A stretch of DNA of 64,000 nucleotides. Origin: Erythroxylum novogranatense (Eukaryota > Streptophyta > Magnoliopsida > Malpighiales > Erythroxylaceae). Below, piece after piece: positions 45,492-56,350 of this stretch. Under the pieces are notes generated by a model. It did no database searches. It worked only from the letters and a program-made list of their open reading frames with translations, and was not told the DNA's origin. The translations under genes and the position numbers were made by a program. The number at the start of each line of letters is the position of its first letter. Position 1 is the stretch's first letter. The stretch covers positions 19,020,350 through 19,084,349 of the forward strand of contig CM057234.1 in assembly GCA_029891385.1 (NCBI GenBank), written 5' to 3'.

Positions 45492-46441
45492 GGCAAAACT
45501 TCACCATTTCCTATCCTAACCACAGCATTAACTCCTTCGTTTTTGCTCACAAATCCCTCCTTCTTCTTTGTCATGTGGTTGGAGCAACTACTATCTATCA
45601 ACCACTCACATTCCTTCTCCTTTTCACTTGTAAACGCACATTATCGCCATTTGCCATTTTCAAATCTTCGCAAGTTTCACACATTACAAACACATTCTCT
45701 TGGTTATGGCTTGGTTTGATTGGTTTTTGGTCTGTGAAGATTCTGGTTGAATGCTTGACATGTTTGAGGAGTGGTTTTGAGGATTTATGAGTGTTTGTGG
45801 CTGTGAGTATGGAACGGAATCTGTTATTGGGTTTGTGCTTTGGAAATGCTGGTTTGATGGATTTGGCAGATTTGCTTGCATGTTTTGGTGAGTTTGTTGC
45901 ATTGAACTAGATTGAGGTAGGCTTGGTTGAGGGTAATACACATATGATTGTGAAATTGAAGAGGGTTGAGGCATTTGAGGTTGATATATAGGCTGTTGAG
46001 GAATTGGAAATGAGGTTATGCAGGACTGAGATGATTGATGAGTTTCTAGTTTTGTAATGAAATGAGCTTGATGCATTTGAGGTTCAGAAACTTGTTGGTA
46101 AGATTGTGGTTGGTATGGTATCATGTTTGGTGAGGCATTGGTTTTTTGAACAGGATGTATGGGAGGTGGCTTGCCAAAAAGTGAACTTTGAGGACTTTGA
46201 TGCTCCTTCATCCATTTCTCATAGCAAACCCTTCTAGTGTGTCCTCTTTTCCTGCAAAAAAAGCACTCAACATTGTCATTCCAAAAACAATCTTCAGCTG
46301 CATGGTTATTCCTCCCACAAAATCTGCAATTAATAAACATTCCTCCTCTAGGTTGCCTTGTTCCTCCTTGCATTCGGATATCTTTATGGCTAGGATATTG
46401 GTTTGGATTTTGGATGTTTTGGTAGGGAATTGGTGAGGCAT
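45492..46441 (-). pseudogene. Copia-1 gag zinc knuckles and protease start
   Basis: Minus strand: two CCHC-like knuckles (CRFCGRNNHAAEDCF and CFFCRKRGHTRRVCYEKW), a long Gln/Pro/Ser-rich linker, then in another frame the protease site WLIDSSCSNHMT, where the usual spelling is DSGCSNHM. The frame is cut at the TAACT duplication by element C and resumes at 32621. The Gly-to-Ser change beside the catalytic Asp and the frame changes make it inactive. Confidence 0.85.
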
Positions 46442-46741
46442 ATTGTGTTTGACGGTAGGAATGATTCGGATAAGAATGGTTTTATGTGTAGGTAAGAATC
46501 TGATGTGATGTTTGATGGTTATGAGGCTGATTTGGTGGATGGCTTTGTGCTTTTACTGGTTTTGAGTCAAAGGAACTGATCTGGTTTTGTGTATAGCTTG
46601 GAGGATTTCAGGTGTTCCAAACCTTTCAGCCTTCAAAGCAAACACTTCCCCTTCTCTTCTATGGCCATGTTTTTCTTCATGCATCTCCAAAACATTGAAG
46701 AGTTGCTCCAAAGTTACTGATTCAAGGTCATTGGTGAATTG

Positions 46742-47291
46742 TCACTCTACGGGTGCTACACTTGCTTCAAATCTCAATGGCAGCCTACTCAGAAACTTAT
46801 CCACTAACCTTTCTGTGCTAGTGCTCTCCCCAAACTCCTTTAGTTGCTGCCCCAAACTCAGAAATCGACCCTTTACTGTAGCTACATTTTTCTCATCCTT
46901 CATAGCAAAGTTTTCAAAACTCCTCAAAATTGTTTGCTTCTTTAGCTTCAATGTTTGAGCTGATCCAACATACTCCACCTTGAGAGTATCCCATAGTTCT
47001 TTGGCACTTCTACAACCTGCATTTCTTAGCAAAATAGACTCACTTACCACTGACCTTAAGAACACCAAGGCTCGAAAATCTCTATCCCTTTCTTGGTTCA
47101 AATTGTTTGGTGCCTTGCGTCATGGCTCCATGTTCTTCTTCCACTCCTTCAGTGACTACACTCTAGCACTCACTGATCCTTAGATAATCTTCTACTCGAA
47201 TCGCCCATGCTTTGTAGTTATCCCCCGTCAACACCGGAATATTTGCCTGCACATTTTGTAAGTTCATCATCTTCGGATTCATACCTGCCAT
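46742..47291 (-). pseudogene. Copia-1 gag N-terminal part
   Basis: Minus-strand ATG at 47291 opens MAGMNPKMMNLQNVQANIPV, followed by LTGDNYKAWAIRVEDYL, a usual Copia gag start. After a stop and a shift it continues in 46742-47101 (SAKELWDTLKVEYVGSAQTL; LSLGQQLKEFGES; LSRLPLRFEASV), the UBN2-type gag core. Stops near 47175 and at 46742 break it. Confidence 0.85.
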
Positions 47292-47325
47292 TGTTCGGTT
47301 TCGTCCAGGCTAGGTGAACCGTGAA

Positions 47326-47337
47326 GCTTTGATACCA
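47326..47337 (-). other. Primer-binding site of Copia-1
   Basis: Minus strand tggtatcaaagc, one mismatch from tggtatcagagc, separated from the LTR end by one base. Confidence 0.8.
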
Positions 47338-47338
47338 C

Positions 47339-48460
47339 TCTTGAAAGTGCTCCCTCCAAGGCTTGAAGAAAGCTCCTTCAGCTAGCAACCTGTCGAGCTT
47401 GAATATTGGTTGAGGCAAATAATTGAACACCTTCTGTACTAGTCACACAAGACTCCTTCAGCTGAAAGTGTTGGAACTTCTGATCTTCAATTTGTAATGT
47501 GCGTGTATGAAATGTCTCCAAAAACAGCAACCCTTTCCTCACAAATGAATGTATGATAGATGTTTTGTGTGTATTTGTAAAGAAATCAGCTCTCCTATTG
47601 TATACGAATGAAACAGAAAATTTCTGATTTGTAAACTCTGAAAGTGTAAAGACTACTTCAGCTCTTCTATACTATTTCCACTCAACTTCTGAAAAACTTG
47701 CTACTGGAAATCAAAGAAAAGACATAACAAAATGAAACTTCAACAGGAATTTTTGTATTGATGGAGTTCTGATTTTTCCATACATCTGAAAGTGAAAGAA
47801 ATATGGAGCTTTATAATTAGCTCTTGCATGTTCTGATACATTTTTGATTCTAAACTGAAAAATAAAGTCTTGGACTGATGAATAAAGCAGACTAGTACTA
47901 CATTTCCTGATTTAGCAAGACAAAAAAGCAACTTCATTTGTCTTTTGCAAAACTAAAACTAACATTTGAAAAAACAGAAAAAGCAACAATTAATTCTTCT
48001 GCAATAGTTTGATTCTTCATCTTCAAAAGACTGACATACAAATATGATTGTCAGTTCATGCTTTTGATTAGCACTAAACTTAATTTTGCTAATTAAACTT
48101 CTTGAAATTTTCTTCAGCCATTTGCTGGTTTTTTACTTCTGCACTTGTGGTTACTTCCTTCTGCGATTCTAGTTACTTCCTTCTAAGTAACTAACTGAAA
48201 TCCTCATCTTCTGCTGTGCACCTGATGAGCTTGCATCTGCATCTTTTCTGCCTTGTGCTTCATTCATCTGATCTTTGGCTTCATTTGTTTGATCCATACA
48301 TTGTTAAATTATGCTTAGGATCATCATCTTCAATCTCCACTTGCATTTAAACTCCTTCATCTTTCCCTTCAGCTTTCTTTTCTTCCTAATCTTCATTGTT
48401 AATGCTAACTCCTCCACTAATTTCAACACCTCAGGCTGCCCAAGACAACTCATCTCAACA
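47339..48460 (-). repeat. 5' LTR of Copia-1 (1,122 bp)
   Basis: Near-identical to 28440-29574. Ends on the right in CTCAACA (minus-strand start TGTTGAG), followed by the TATAT duplication and, 15 bp later, a TATA box that may belong to SAG101. Short plus-strand frames here mirror those in the other LTR and are not genes. Confidence 0.9.
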
Positions 48461-48480
48461 TATATATCAAGTGGTGAATG

Positions 48481-48489
48481 TATAAAAGG
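48481..48489 (+). promoter_or_regulatory. Candidate TATA box upstream of SAG101
   Basis: tataaaagg lies only 20 bp from the end of the Copia-1 LTR and 565 bp before the inferred start codon. A second candidate, tataaaat, is at 48730-48737, 317 bp before the start codon. Either could be the SAG101 core promoter; the sequence alone cannot choose. Confidence 0.4.
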
Positions 48490-49053
48490 AAAACAAAGCA
48501 GATGCTGTTAGCTTTATCTTCTCACCAGTCACCACCGATTACTTTATTTTTCAAGTACCAAGTCCTTGAGCACAGGAAATCGAGTGGCCATGGAGAAGTT
48601 TCTTGGTTAGGAATCGGAGTGAAACACGGAGAGAATATTCCGCAAGTGATAAAGCAAGTCGCAAAAACTGGAACAATATGTGTAAAAAAATCATGGAAGG
48701 AGCACATAGTTACTTCGTGTCTGAGATTCTATAAAATCCAACTTTTTCGGAGAAAAGAATGACTTTACGTGCCTTGTTCTTTGCTACTATTAGCTTAAAA
48801 AGTAGGCTATGGAAATTGTAAGAGTAAATTCTCTCCAACCCAATTTCAACAACTTTTATTAAACTATTAAGTATACTTTAACATCTTGGATGGAATAGTA
48901 ATTGTTAAATTTGACCAAGTTCCAGGATGTTAAATACATGCTGAATAGCTTTAAGGAAGACAAGTTGGAACTCGTTGACTTATAGGTTTTGGCGTGAGGC
49001 TCTGTGTTAGAACTGAAGCATTTCTCCCTTGTTTTACTGTTCAAATTTCCGAA

Positions 49054-49070
49054 ATGAGCCGATCTAATCT
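49054..49070 (+). CDS. SAG101: SAG101-like gene, coding exon 1 (17 nt)
   Basis: ATGAGCCGATCTAATCT followed by the consensus donor GTAAGT. It supplies five codons plus two bases; with the first base of exon 2 it reads MSRSNL-FCSGTESANLV, which lines up with family N-termini of the type M..-LFSSG-E-ANLV. The downstream acceptor is ttcttctctgcag (ending 49186), so intron 1 is 116 bp. The in-frame ATGs at 49086 and 49116 would instead translate the intron, including its pyrimidine tract, and fit worse. Confidence 0.75.
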
Positions 49071-52000
49071 GTAAGTCATGAACTCATGATTTATCTACTT
49101 GCTTTCAAACTCTCCATGCATCTTTTCAGTTCAAGCAAAACAACAGACCCTTACAAGTTCCGTTCTTTTTTCCTTCTTCTCTGCAGATTTTGCAGTGGAA
49201 CAGAATCCGCAAATCTAGTGCTTAGCTCAGGATTGCTAGGCCAGTCATGGAGTGCAATCTGGCCACTATACACAGATGTCAACCAACAACAGAATTTACC
49301 GCTCCTCGTGAAGTGGAGAGTTGTTAAGGAGCCAAAAGGCACCATCGTAGCTTTCGTGACTTCACCACTTTGGACACAACAACGTCTTCAAAAAGAAGGA
49401 GATCTGATTTCATCATCAACTCTTAAGCATGAGAAGTTTAGTCAGTTTGATTTCCTGTCCTCACAGGGGAACCTATCCTTCTCCATTCATAGAGCTGCAG
49501 TAACTCTTTTCAACGCTCATGTAAATGAGCTTTTAGACCTCAAAAAGCAGGTACTGTACTTAGCTGCATAATTGGGTGGATGATGTTCATAGGAAAAGAT
49601 AAACACACAGTAATAAGAGTAGGTGATCTGTCCTATTTAATCGTTGTCATTGGGTTCTGTAGATATTTAATCGTTAACAGGTTGCCTGCTGTTGATTGTC
49701 AAACTTTGCCGAATTATCCTTTTCATTGAGAAACTTCCCCTTTAAATAAGGAATAAACTTGATTATACATACCTAAAAATCAGCTAGAGGATTAATACTC
49801 CTTAAATAGATAGATTAACTAGCTAGCTATTTACATAATAATTACAAATATATGTAACGGCTATATACGAAAGTAGTGATTACAAAGAAATAATGACTAT
49901 ACTAACATCCCCCCTCAAATTAATGTTGCACGATCAAGAAGCATCAATTTGTCAACAAGAAATTCATGGCGTTGTCGAGTTAAAGATTTTGTAAGTACAC
50001 CAGCAATTTGAAGAGCAATAGAAACATGAGGAAGCGAAATGACACCTTGATCTACTGCTTCTCAGATAGAATGACAGTCTACCTTAATATGTTTAGTACG
50101 CCTATGGAAAACTGGATTCGTAGCAATTTGAATAGTACTAGTGTTGTCTGCATAAAGAGGGGTAGAACGTGACTAAGGAAAACCAATTTCAGCAAGTAAC
50201 CCACGAAGCCAAACAATCTCAGAACAAGCAGCAGATATAGCCCGATATTCAGACTCAGTAGAAGATTTTGAAATGTGATCTTGTTTCTTACTTTTCCAAG
50301 ATATCAATGAGTCTCCAAGAAACATACACCAACCAGTGACATAACGACAAGTATCTGGACATCCAGCCCAATCAGCATCACTAAAAGCCACAAGTTGAAG
50401 AGGAGAACCGACAGGAAAGAATAAGCCACGATTGGGAGAGCCTAAAAGATATTTAATGATTCGACGAACGGCCACCAAATGTAGATGACGAGGAGTATGC
50501 ATGAATTGACTAACTTGTTGTACTGCAAAAGAAATATCAGGTTTGGTAATAGTAAGATAATTCAAGCTGCCAACTAACTGGCGAAATAAAGTTGGATCAG
50601 AAAGAAGATCGCTTTCCTCGCGGCTATACTTGACATTCAATTCTAATGGAGTGTCAACAAGAGATGAATCTTGAAGACCTACCAAAGTTATCAAATCCTG
50701 AATATATTTATGCTGGTGTAAAAATACACCAGAAGAATCATAAAGAACTTCCAATCCTAAAAAATATGTAAGAGTGCCAAGATCCTTCATATGAAAAGAA
50801 TCATGAAGATATTGTTGAAGCCGGTGGATCAATGAGGAGTCAGTTCCAGTGATAACTATATCATCTACATAAACAAGTAGAAGAACAATACCTGTAGATG
50901 TCTTATAGAAAAAAAAAGAGAGGAGTCATACTTGCTTTGTACAAAAGAGAACTGAAGCAAGGAGGAGCGAAATTTATCAAACCACGCTCTTGGTGCTTGT
51001 TTAAGGCCATATAGAGATTTTTTTAATTTGCACACTACAGAAGTAGAAACAAACAAGCCTGGTGAAGGTGTCATATAAATGTTCTCTTTAATATTGCCAT
51101 GGAGGAAAGCATTTCTTACATCCATTTGATGGAGAGGCCATCTTTGAGAAGCAGCAATGGCCATAACCGTACGCACGGTAGTCATTTTTGCAACTAGGGC
51201 AAAAGTCTCCTCGTAATCTACCCCATACTCCTGCTTGTTACCAAGAGCAACCAGTCCAGCTTTGTATCGATCGAGAGTTCCATTAGAACGAAGTTTGACT
51301 GAGTAAACCCATTTACATCCAATGGGCTTAATAGTAGAAGGGCAAGAAACAATATCCCAGGTGTGATTCTCTTGAAGTGCCTGAAGTTCATCTTGCATAG
51401 CTTGCTGCCAACACTCATGCTTTGAAGCTTGTGAATAACATGAAGGAATAGATATATCAGATAAAGTAGCAGAAAACCCATACTAGTCAGGAGGTCGAGA
51501 TACTCTAGTAGATCGTCGAAGGACAGGCTCTGAAGGAGCAGACTCAGAACTAATCGCAGAGACTGGTGCTGGATCAAGCACAGGTGACGGCTCAGTCTCG
51601 AGAGAAGGCAAAGTCGGTGGACGTCTTTCATATACAAACCCAGGCTTAAAACGAACAAGAGGAATGGATAAATCTTTAAAGGTAGGTAGAATATAGCAGG
51701 GACAAAAGAGGACTTATCACTCATAGGAAAAAGAAATTGATTTTCAAAGAAAATAACATTTCTAGAAACACGAAATTTGTTAGTACTAGGATCATAACAA
51801 ACAAAGCCCTTTTGAGAAAGACTATAACCCATAAAGGCACATTTAACAGATTGAGCAGAAAGTTTATGGCGTTCATGAGGAGGCAAATGAACAAAGCAAA
51901 CACAACCAAATGGATGTAAATCATGATAGCTAGGATGTTGATGATAAACACGAAAATAGGGAGAGTCAATATTTAATACCTGAGATGGCAATCTATTAAT

Positions 52001-55000
52001 TAAATAAACTGCAGTAGCCAACGCTTCAACCCAAAATTTAGATGGCACAGATGACTCGAGCAATAAAGTTCTGGTAACATCCAGTAGATGTCGATTTTTA
52101 CGCTCCGCAACCCCATTTTGTTGCGGGGTATATAGACAAGAGCATTGTGAGACAATGCCTTTGTCTCGCAAAAAAATTATGAAATTCATGAGACATATAT
52201 TCCTCACCAGAATCAGTTTACAATATTTTAATACAAGTGGAAAATTGTGTCTCAATAGAAGCTAAAAAATCCTTAAAAACAGAGAAGACATCAGATTTGG
52301 AACGAAGAAAGTATACCCAAGTATATCGACTATAATCATCAATGAATGTGACAAAATACTTGTAGTGAGCATGAGAAATAATGGGGGTGATGCCCCAAAC
52401 ATTACTATGAATAACATCAAAACATTTGATAGCACGACTACCATTAGAAGGAAAAGGAAGAATTTTACTTTTCCCTAGTTTACATGTGGAACAATCAAAA
52501 GAGATACGAGAAAAATGATATTTATTGCCCAATAAACTAGAAGTTGATAAATGAGACAAGATAACAGAGTTTGGATGGCCTAAACGTTTATGCCAAACTT
52601 CACTCTTACAAGTCGTAGTAGCACAAGAAAAGGAACTAATACTTGGAAAAGAAAAAAATAAGTGGGAATAATCGTCCAATTTTAGGCCCCTTCGCGAGGA
52701 TCGTCCCCGTCACTTGATCCTGCACAACACAACCATTACGTGAAAAGTGTACATCATAGTCATTATCCACCAATTGACCAACAGAAATAAGCTTAGTACT
52801 GAGCTTTGGAGATACAAAAATGTTTCTAAGATATGATGTAAGATCTCCAACCTTAGTAATAGGTAATGTACTGCCATTAGCAATCTGAATTTCTGTGGAA
52901 CCATGATACTTACGAACATTTTTAAGCATGGTAGATGAGTTGGTCATGTGATTTGAAGCACCAGAATCAACAAGCCAACATTTAGATAAAATATCATTAC
53001 CTTGTAATCCCAAGGCAGATAAGGTTGAAACAATCATTTGCTGCACCATGTCTTGAGTAACCACAGATTCAGCAACCGCAGGGGTAGAAACAGCTGAAGC
53101 AGAAACAACTGAAGCAGCAAGATGACGTGAACTATCAGTGTTGGCTTTACAATTTTGAGGTCGTGTAGGGCATTCCTTTATAATGTGTCCTTGTTGTTTA
53201 CAGTAATTGCAATACTTCTTTCTGCAATGGGTAGCAATATGGCCGTATTCTTTACAGCTGTAACATTTAATTTTGCTCATATCTCGACCCTTCCCTGTTC
53301 CTTGAGCTGCAAATGCAACTGTGACTGTATTCTCCAGTTTGAAAGTGCTTTGTGTAAGAAGACGCTATTCTTCTCGAAGCAATTCACCAAAACAAATGTC
53401 AAAGGATGGTGAAGGTTCTCGACTCATTAAATTGGAGCGAACAGTCTCAAACTCAGATCTTAATTTTATCAAAAATTGATCTCTCTTGCTTTGTTCATGA
53501 ATGTCTTGAATTATAGAAAGAGATTCTGCCGGAACCTTAGCATAAACAATGTCAGTAAATTCAGCCCATAAATTCTGGAAACCAGAAAAATATTCATGGA
53601 CGGACAGACTTCCCTGAGAGTAATTAGCAATATCATTTTCTAATTGAAAACGTCTGGCAATATTGTCTTGATTGTATACCTTTTTCAAATAATCCCACAT
53701 GGCTTTTGCAGTCTTATATGGCCGCAGATTGAGAACAATAAGAGGGTCAACAAACCCTAAAATCCAGGTCATTACCTGACATCCTTAACTTTCCATTGGA
53801 GGAACTCCCTTGAATCCGTAGGAGGTGAATCACTGCCATCTATATGTCCCCATAAATCTTTTCCAGTGACAAATAGTTGAAACTGAAATTCCCAGGAGGA
53901 ATAATTTTTTCCAGTAAAACGGACATTAAAATGCTCGAAGTGATGTGAAGTTGTCATCTGGAAGAGCACAAGAAATACCAGGAAGAAGAACCAAGATAAC
54001 CAGCACAGAAAGATCTCTCTTTCCCAAAAAACTTTCACTTGACTTGCTAACAAATATCTAGCACAAATTAGTATGTATCCAGCACAAATCAGTGAAACGA
54101 AACATAAGTTACAGACAAAATAAAGAGTAGTAGAGGACGCAAGTTATAGACAAAATAGAGAGCAGTAGAGGACTTAGCTAACCCACGCAAGACCGAAGGA
54201 CGCAGCTAACCCACGCGAAGGAAGACTCTCCAGACGCAAGACCGAAGAACGCAGCTGACCCACTTGAAGGAAGACTCTCCAGAGCTTTTCGTTCCTACCA
54301 TAAGAGCCAGATAACCACAAAAGCAATCTAACTGAAGCTTTGAGACCAAGAATCCCAACCAAAAGAACCCCAAATATCGATGAGTAAAACCAAAGAAAAA
54401 AACAGAACAAAGAACTTAGAGAGGAGGCTCTGATATCATGTCAAACTTTGCCGAATTATCCTTTTCATTGAGAAACCTCCCCTTTAAATAAGGAATAAAC
54501 TTGATTATACATACCTAAAAATTAGCTAGAGGATTAATACTCCTTAAATAGATAGATTGACTAGCTAGCTATTTACATAATAATTACAAATATATGTAAC
54601 GGCTATATACGAAAGTAGTGATTACAAAGAAATAATTACTATACTAACATTGATAACGCCTTCACTACTGTTGCTTAGTCTTATGAAGTGAATCTAATAT
54701 TTTCTTTTGATTTTCCTACGTATTATGTTCAGTTACACGATACAAGTGACGGGATTCCATTGATTATTGCGGGACACTCTTTGGGAGGGTCAATTGCCTC
54801 TCTTTTCGCTTTGTTGGTACTAAACTATTTGAACGAGGCATCCATCAAGCTCCCTCTCCTGTGCATCACTTTTGGTTCCCCACTTCTGGGTGACCATGGC
54901 CTTAAAGAAAATATTTCAGAATGGAGTTCTTGCTTCTTGCACGTTGCAGGCAACCAAGACATGGTCCCAAGGCTCTTCATTGAACCCAGTGATCATCCAA

Positions 55001-56350
55001 CTACTCCTTATAAGCCTTTTGGTGCATATATGATGTGTTCTCAGACGGGATGCACGCTTGTTGACGACCCTGAAACAGTTTCAGAATTATTAAAGGCTAT
55101 GAATGTGGGAAAGATAAGTCAAGCATCTGTGGATTATTATGGGAAGGTGGTGAAGCTTCTGGAGTCTGGAGTTATATTAAAGGGGAATTCACAGCTGGGA
55201 CTATCAGTTGAAGATCCTCTTTTAGCAGGGATAGTTTTACAACTGGAAGTAATTTGTGATCATGGGATCCAGGTAACTATATCTATTCCTTTTCCATGCT
55301 AATTAAATACACAACTGCATGCTTATGCGTTATTTTTGTCCAGAGCTTGCTGATTGGCTATGGAAGAAAGTAGAATGCATAATATTTCAATTTGTCCTAA
55401 TATGTTTCCTAAGCCAAAGTGCCTCTCGTTAGTTGTTCCCCTCCCTGCTGTCCCACAATCCCAAATTATTTTCTCGTTTTTACCTTTCAATTGTTGACTT
55501 CTAATTTATTCGCATGCAGCTACAACCACAAAATGGTGTCCACAATCTGATCGAGCTAATGGAAAGACGAGAGAAAATCCGCATTTTAAATAAAAGCAAG
55601 GAATTGAACCCAAAACGAAAACTAAATGAAGTAAAAGTTAGAATGACTTATTTGGAATGGTACAAGAAGGATTGCAAGGGTAAGGAGATAGGATACTATG
55701 ACTGTTATAAGCAAATGCTGTCTCACACTAGCGTGGATGTTTCGAAGCATAAAAAGTATCTTGAGATGTACTGGCGAAAATTGGTTGAGCGAGCTGACAG
55801 AAATCCTCGGAAAGAAGGGAAGAATATAGCAATGACATGGCTTTATGCAGGAACAAACTACAGGAGAATGGTAGAACCACTTGACATTGCTGAATACTAC
55901 AGCGAGAGTGGCAGAAGAGACTATGAAAAGCAAGGGAGACCTAGACATTACATTCTGTTGGAGCAATGGCAAAAGGAAGATGCAGAGAGAAATGCAGGCA
56001 CTTCAACTCTAAGTAATAAGAAGAAACTAACTGTGGAGAGCAGTTTAACCGAGGATTCTTGTTTTTGGGCTAAAGTTGAGGAGGCTCTCATTTCTTGTGA
56101 ATTATTGAGGGAAGCCATTTCTAGAGCTGAAGAGCAGCAATCATTGAGACAGAGAGTGATCGAATTTGAGCACTATGCAATGACCCAAATCAGGAATTAT
56201 TCGGTCTCTCCTGAGGTTTTCTTGGAGAGAACCAGTTTTATGAAATGGTGGAAGGAGTCTCAGGAAGTTATGGGACCAAATCATTTTTCCCCCTTTGCTG
56301 ACTTTATGAGGAATGGCAGGTATCATCAATATGCTAGGGGCTGCTTTTAG
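49054..56350 (+). CDS. SAG101: SAG101-like EDS1-family immune regulator (four coding exons)
   Basis: Exons 49054-49070, 49187-49550, 54733-55272 and 55520-56350 give 583 codons and a stop; all internal junctions have GT-AG borders and agree in phase. Residues ~7-307 form the lipase-like (alpha/beta hydrolase) domain with GHSLGG (Ser143) and NQDMVPR (Asp203). Residues ~308-583 form the helical EP domain, with YLEWYKKDCKGKEIGYYD, LYAGTNYRRMVEPLDIAEYY and FMKWWKES, closest in my reading to SAG101 rather than EDS1 or PAD4. In the known family, SAG101 pairs with EDS1, senses nucleotide signals made by TIR-domain receptors and works with NRG1-type helper receptors in cell-death immunity, partly in the nucleus. 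Arabidopsis SAG101 is 537 residues, so the length fits. Odd points: a 5-kb antisense Copia element in intron 2 and a 20-kb Copia nest just upstream. I see no disabling change in the coding exons. Confidence 0.9.
49187..49550 (+). CDS. SAG101: SAG101-like gene, coding exon 2
   Basis: Residues 7-127, the start of the lipase-like domain, with ANLVLSSGLLGQSWSAIWPL as its most recognisable part. It ends LDLKKQ at CAG|GTACTG in phase 0. The frame is open throughout. Confidence 0.9.
49697..49907 (-). repeat. 3' LTR of Copia-2 (211 bp)
   Basis: TGTCAAACTTTGCC at the left end, ...ACTATACTAACA at the right. Identical in length to the other LTR. Confidence 0.95.
50173..51398 (-). pseudogene. Copia-2 reverse transcriptase and RNase H
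   Basis: Minus strand: 50865-51398 contains the reverse transcriptase core (GCKWVYSVKLRSNGTLDRYK; LHQMDVRNAFLHG; KKSLYGLKQAPRAWF). The catalytic YVDDIVI follows at about 50860 but in another frame, after a run of A on the plus strand near 50910-50920 that probably changed length. 50173-50832 continues with DLGTLTYFLGLEV and RNase H (SDADWAGCPDTCRYVTGWC; SSTESEYRAIS; WLRGLLAEIGFP). Few lesions overall. Confidence 0.92.
51399..52679 (-). pseudogene. Copia-2 integrase
   Basis: Minus strand: 52218-52679 has the pre-integrase motif WHKRLGHPNS...CSTCKLGKSK and the core start HSNVWG and FIDDYSRYTWVYF. 51218-52255 carries TPQQNGVAERKNRHLLDVTR and the PYFRVY / LHPFGCVCFVHLPPHERHKL connector. A frame change near 52220-52255 separates them, and another near 51700 leads to a hydrophobic out-of-frame stretch before the reverse transcriptase start. 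Confidence 0.9.
52636..53957 (-). pseudogene. Copia-2 gag and protease
   Basis: Minus-strand start MTTSHHFEHFNVRFTGKNYS at 53957 (UBN2-type gag), a shift near 53772, gag core in 53365-53772 (AMWDYLKKVYNQDN; NIARRFQLENDIA), a stop near 53366, then two zinc knuckles (CYSCKEYGHIATHC and CNYCKQQGHIIKEC) and the protease site CWLVDSGASNHMTNSS, intact in spelling, in 52636-53280. Two or three lesions suffice to silence this copy. Confidence 0.9.
54439..54649 (-). repeat. 5' LTR of Copia-2 (211 bp)
   Basis: Partner of 49697-49907, with the primer site on its inner (left) side and TTGAT outside on the right. Confidence 0.95.
54733..55272 (+). CDS. SAG101: SAG101-like gene, coding exon 3
   Basis: Residues 128-307. 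Acceptor tattatgttcAG, donor cAG|GTAACT, both phase 0. It contains IIAGHSLGGSIASLFALLVL (Ser143 at 54778-54780), LCITFGSPLLGD and HVAGNQDMVPRLF (Asp203), then PYKPFGAY and LLKAMNVG. Confidence 0.93.
55520..56350 (+). CDS. SAG101: SAG101-like gene, coding exon 4 (EP domain)
   Basis: Residues 308-583 and the TAG stop at 56348-56350. Acceptor cgcatgCAG. The exon encodes the whole EDS1-PAD4 domain: ARG/LYS-rich start, MTYLEWYKKDCKG, YYDCYKQMLSHTS, WRKLVERADRNP, the LYAGTNYRRMVEPLDIAEYY core, HYILLEQWQKED, SCFWAKVEEALIS and FMKWWKESQEV near the end. Intron 3 is 247 bp. Confidence 0.95.
   Translation, partial: LQPQNGVHNLIELMERREKIRILNKSKELNPKRKLNEVKVRMTYLEWYKKDCKGKEIGYYDCYKQMLSHTSVDVSKHKKYLEMYWRKLVERADRNPRKEGKNIAMTWLYAGTNYRRMVEPLDIAEYYSESGRRDYEKQGRPRHYILLEQWQKEDAERNAGTSTLSNKKKLTVESSLTEDSCFWAKVEEALISCELLREAISRAEEQQSLRQRVIEFEHYAMTQIRNYSVSPEVFLERTSFMKWWKESQEVMGPNHFSPFADFMRNGRYHQYARGCF

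Larger units (their letters stand above)
28440..48460 (-). mobile_element. Copia-1, LTR retrotransposon split by Gypsy element C
   Basis: TATAT duplications (28435-28439 and 48461-48465) flank a minus-strand Copia element: 5' LTR at right (47339-48460), primer site, gag, protease, integrase, reverse transcriptase-RNase H, polypurine tract and 3' LTR at left (28440-29574). Element C (32627-45486) sits in the protease region; without it Copia-1 is about 7.16 kb. By eye the two LTRs differ by about 2-3 %, plus small indels, so the insertion is fairly recent. Gag and pol are broken by stops and frameshifts. Confidence 0.9.
49697..54649 (-). mobile_element. Copia-2 in SAG101 intron 2 (4,953 bp)
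   Basis: Flanked by TTGAT (49692-49696 and 54650-54654). Two 211-bp LTRs, TG...CA, at 49697-49907 and 54439-54649 differ at four positions by my count (about 1.9 %), so the insertion is young. On the minus strand the primer site tgatatcagagcc follows the 5' LTR (complement of 54426-54438), and the purine tract tttgagggggga precedes the 3' LTR (complement of 49908-49919). It is antisense to SAG101. Without it intron 2 would be about 224 bp. Confidence 0.95.

Noticed and set aside
48522..48762. Possible extra gene between Copia-1 and SAG101 (frames on both strands)
   Set aside because: No recognisable domain and overlapping frames on both strands. It is more likely SAG101 5' flank or untranslated leader.
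49086..49571. A single open frame of 161 codons starting at 49086 as the SAG101 N-terminus
   Set aside because: It runs through a clear intron end (ttcttctctgcag, 49186) and past a CAG|GTACTG donor at 49550. The split start at 49054-49070 fits family N-termini and phase better.
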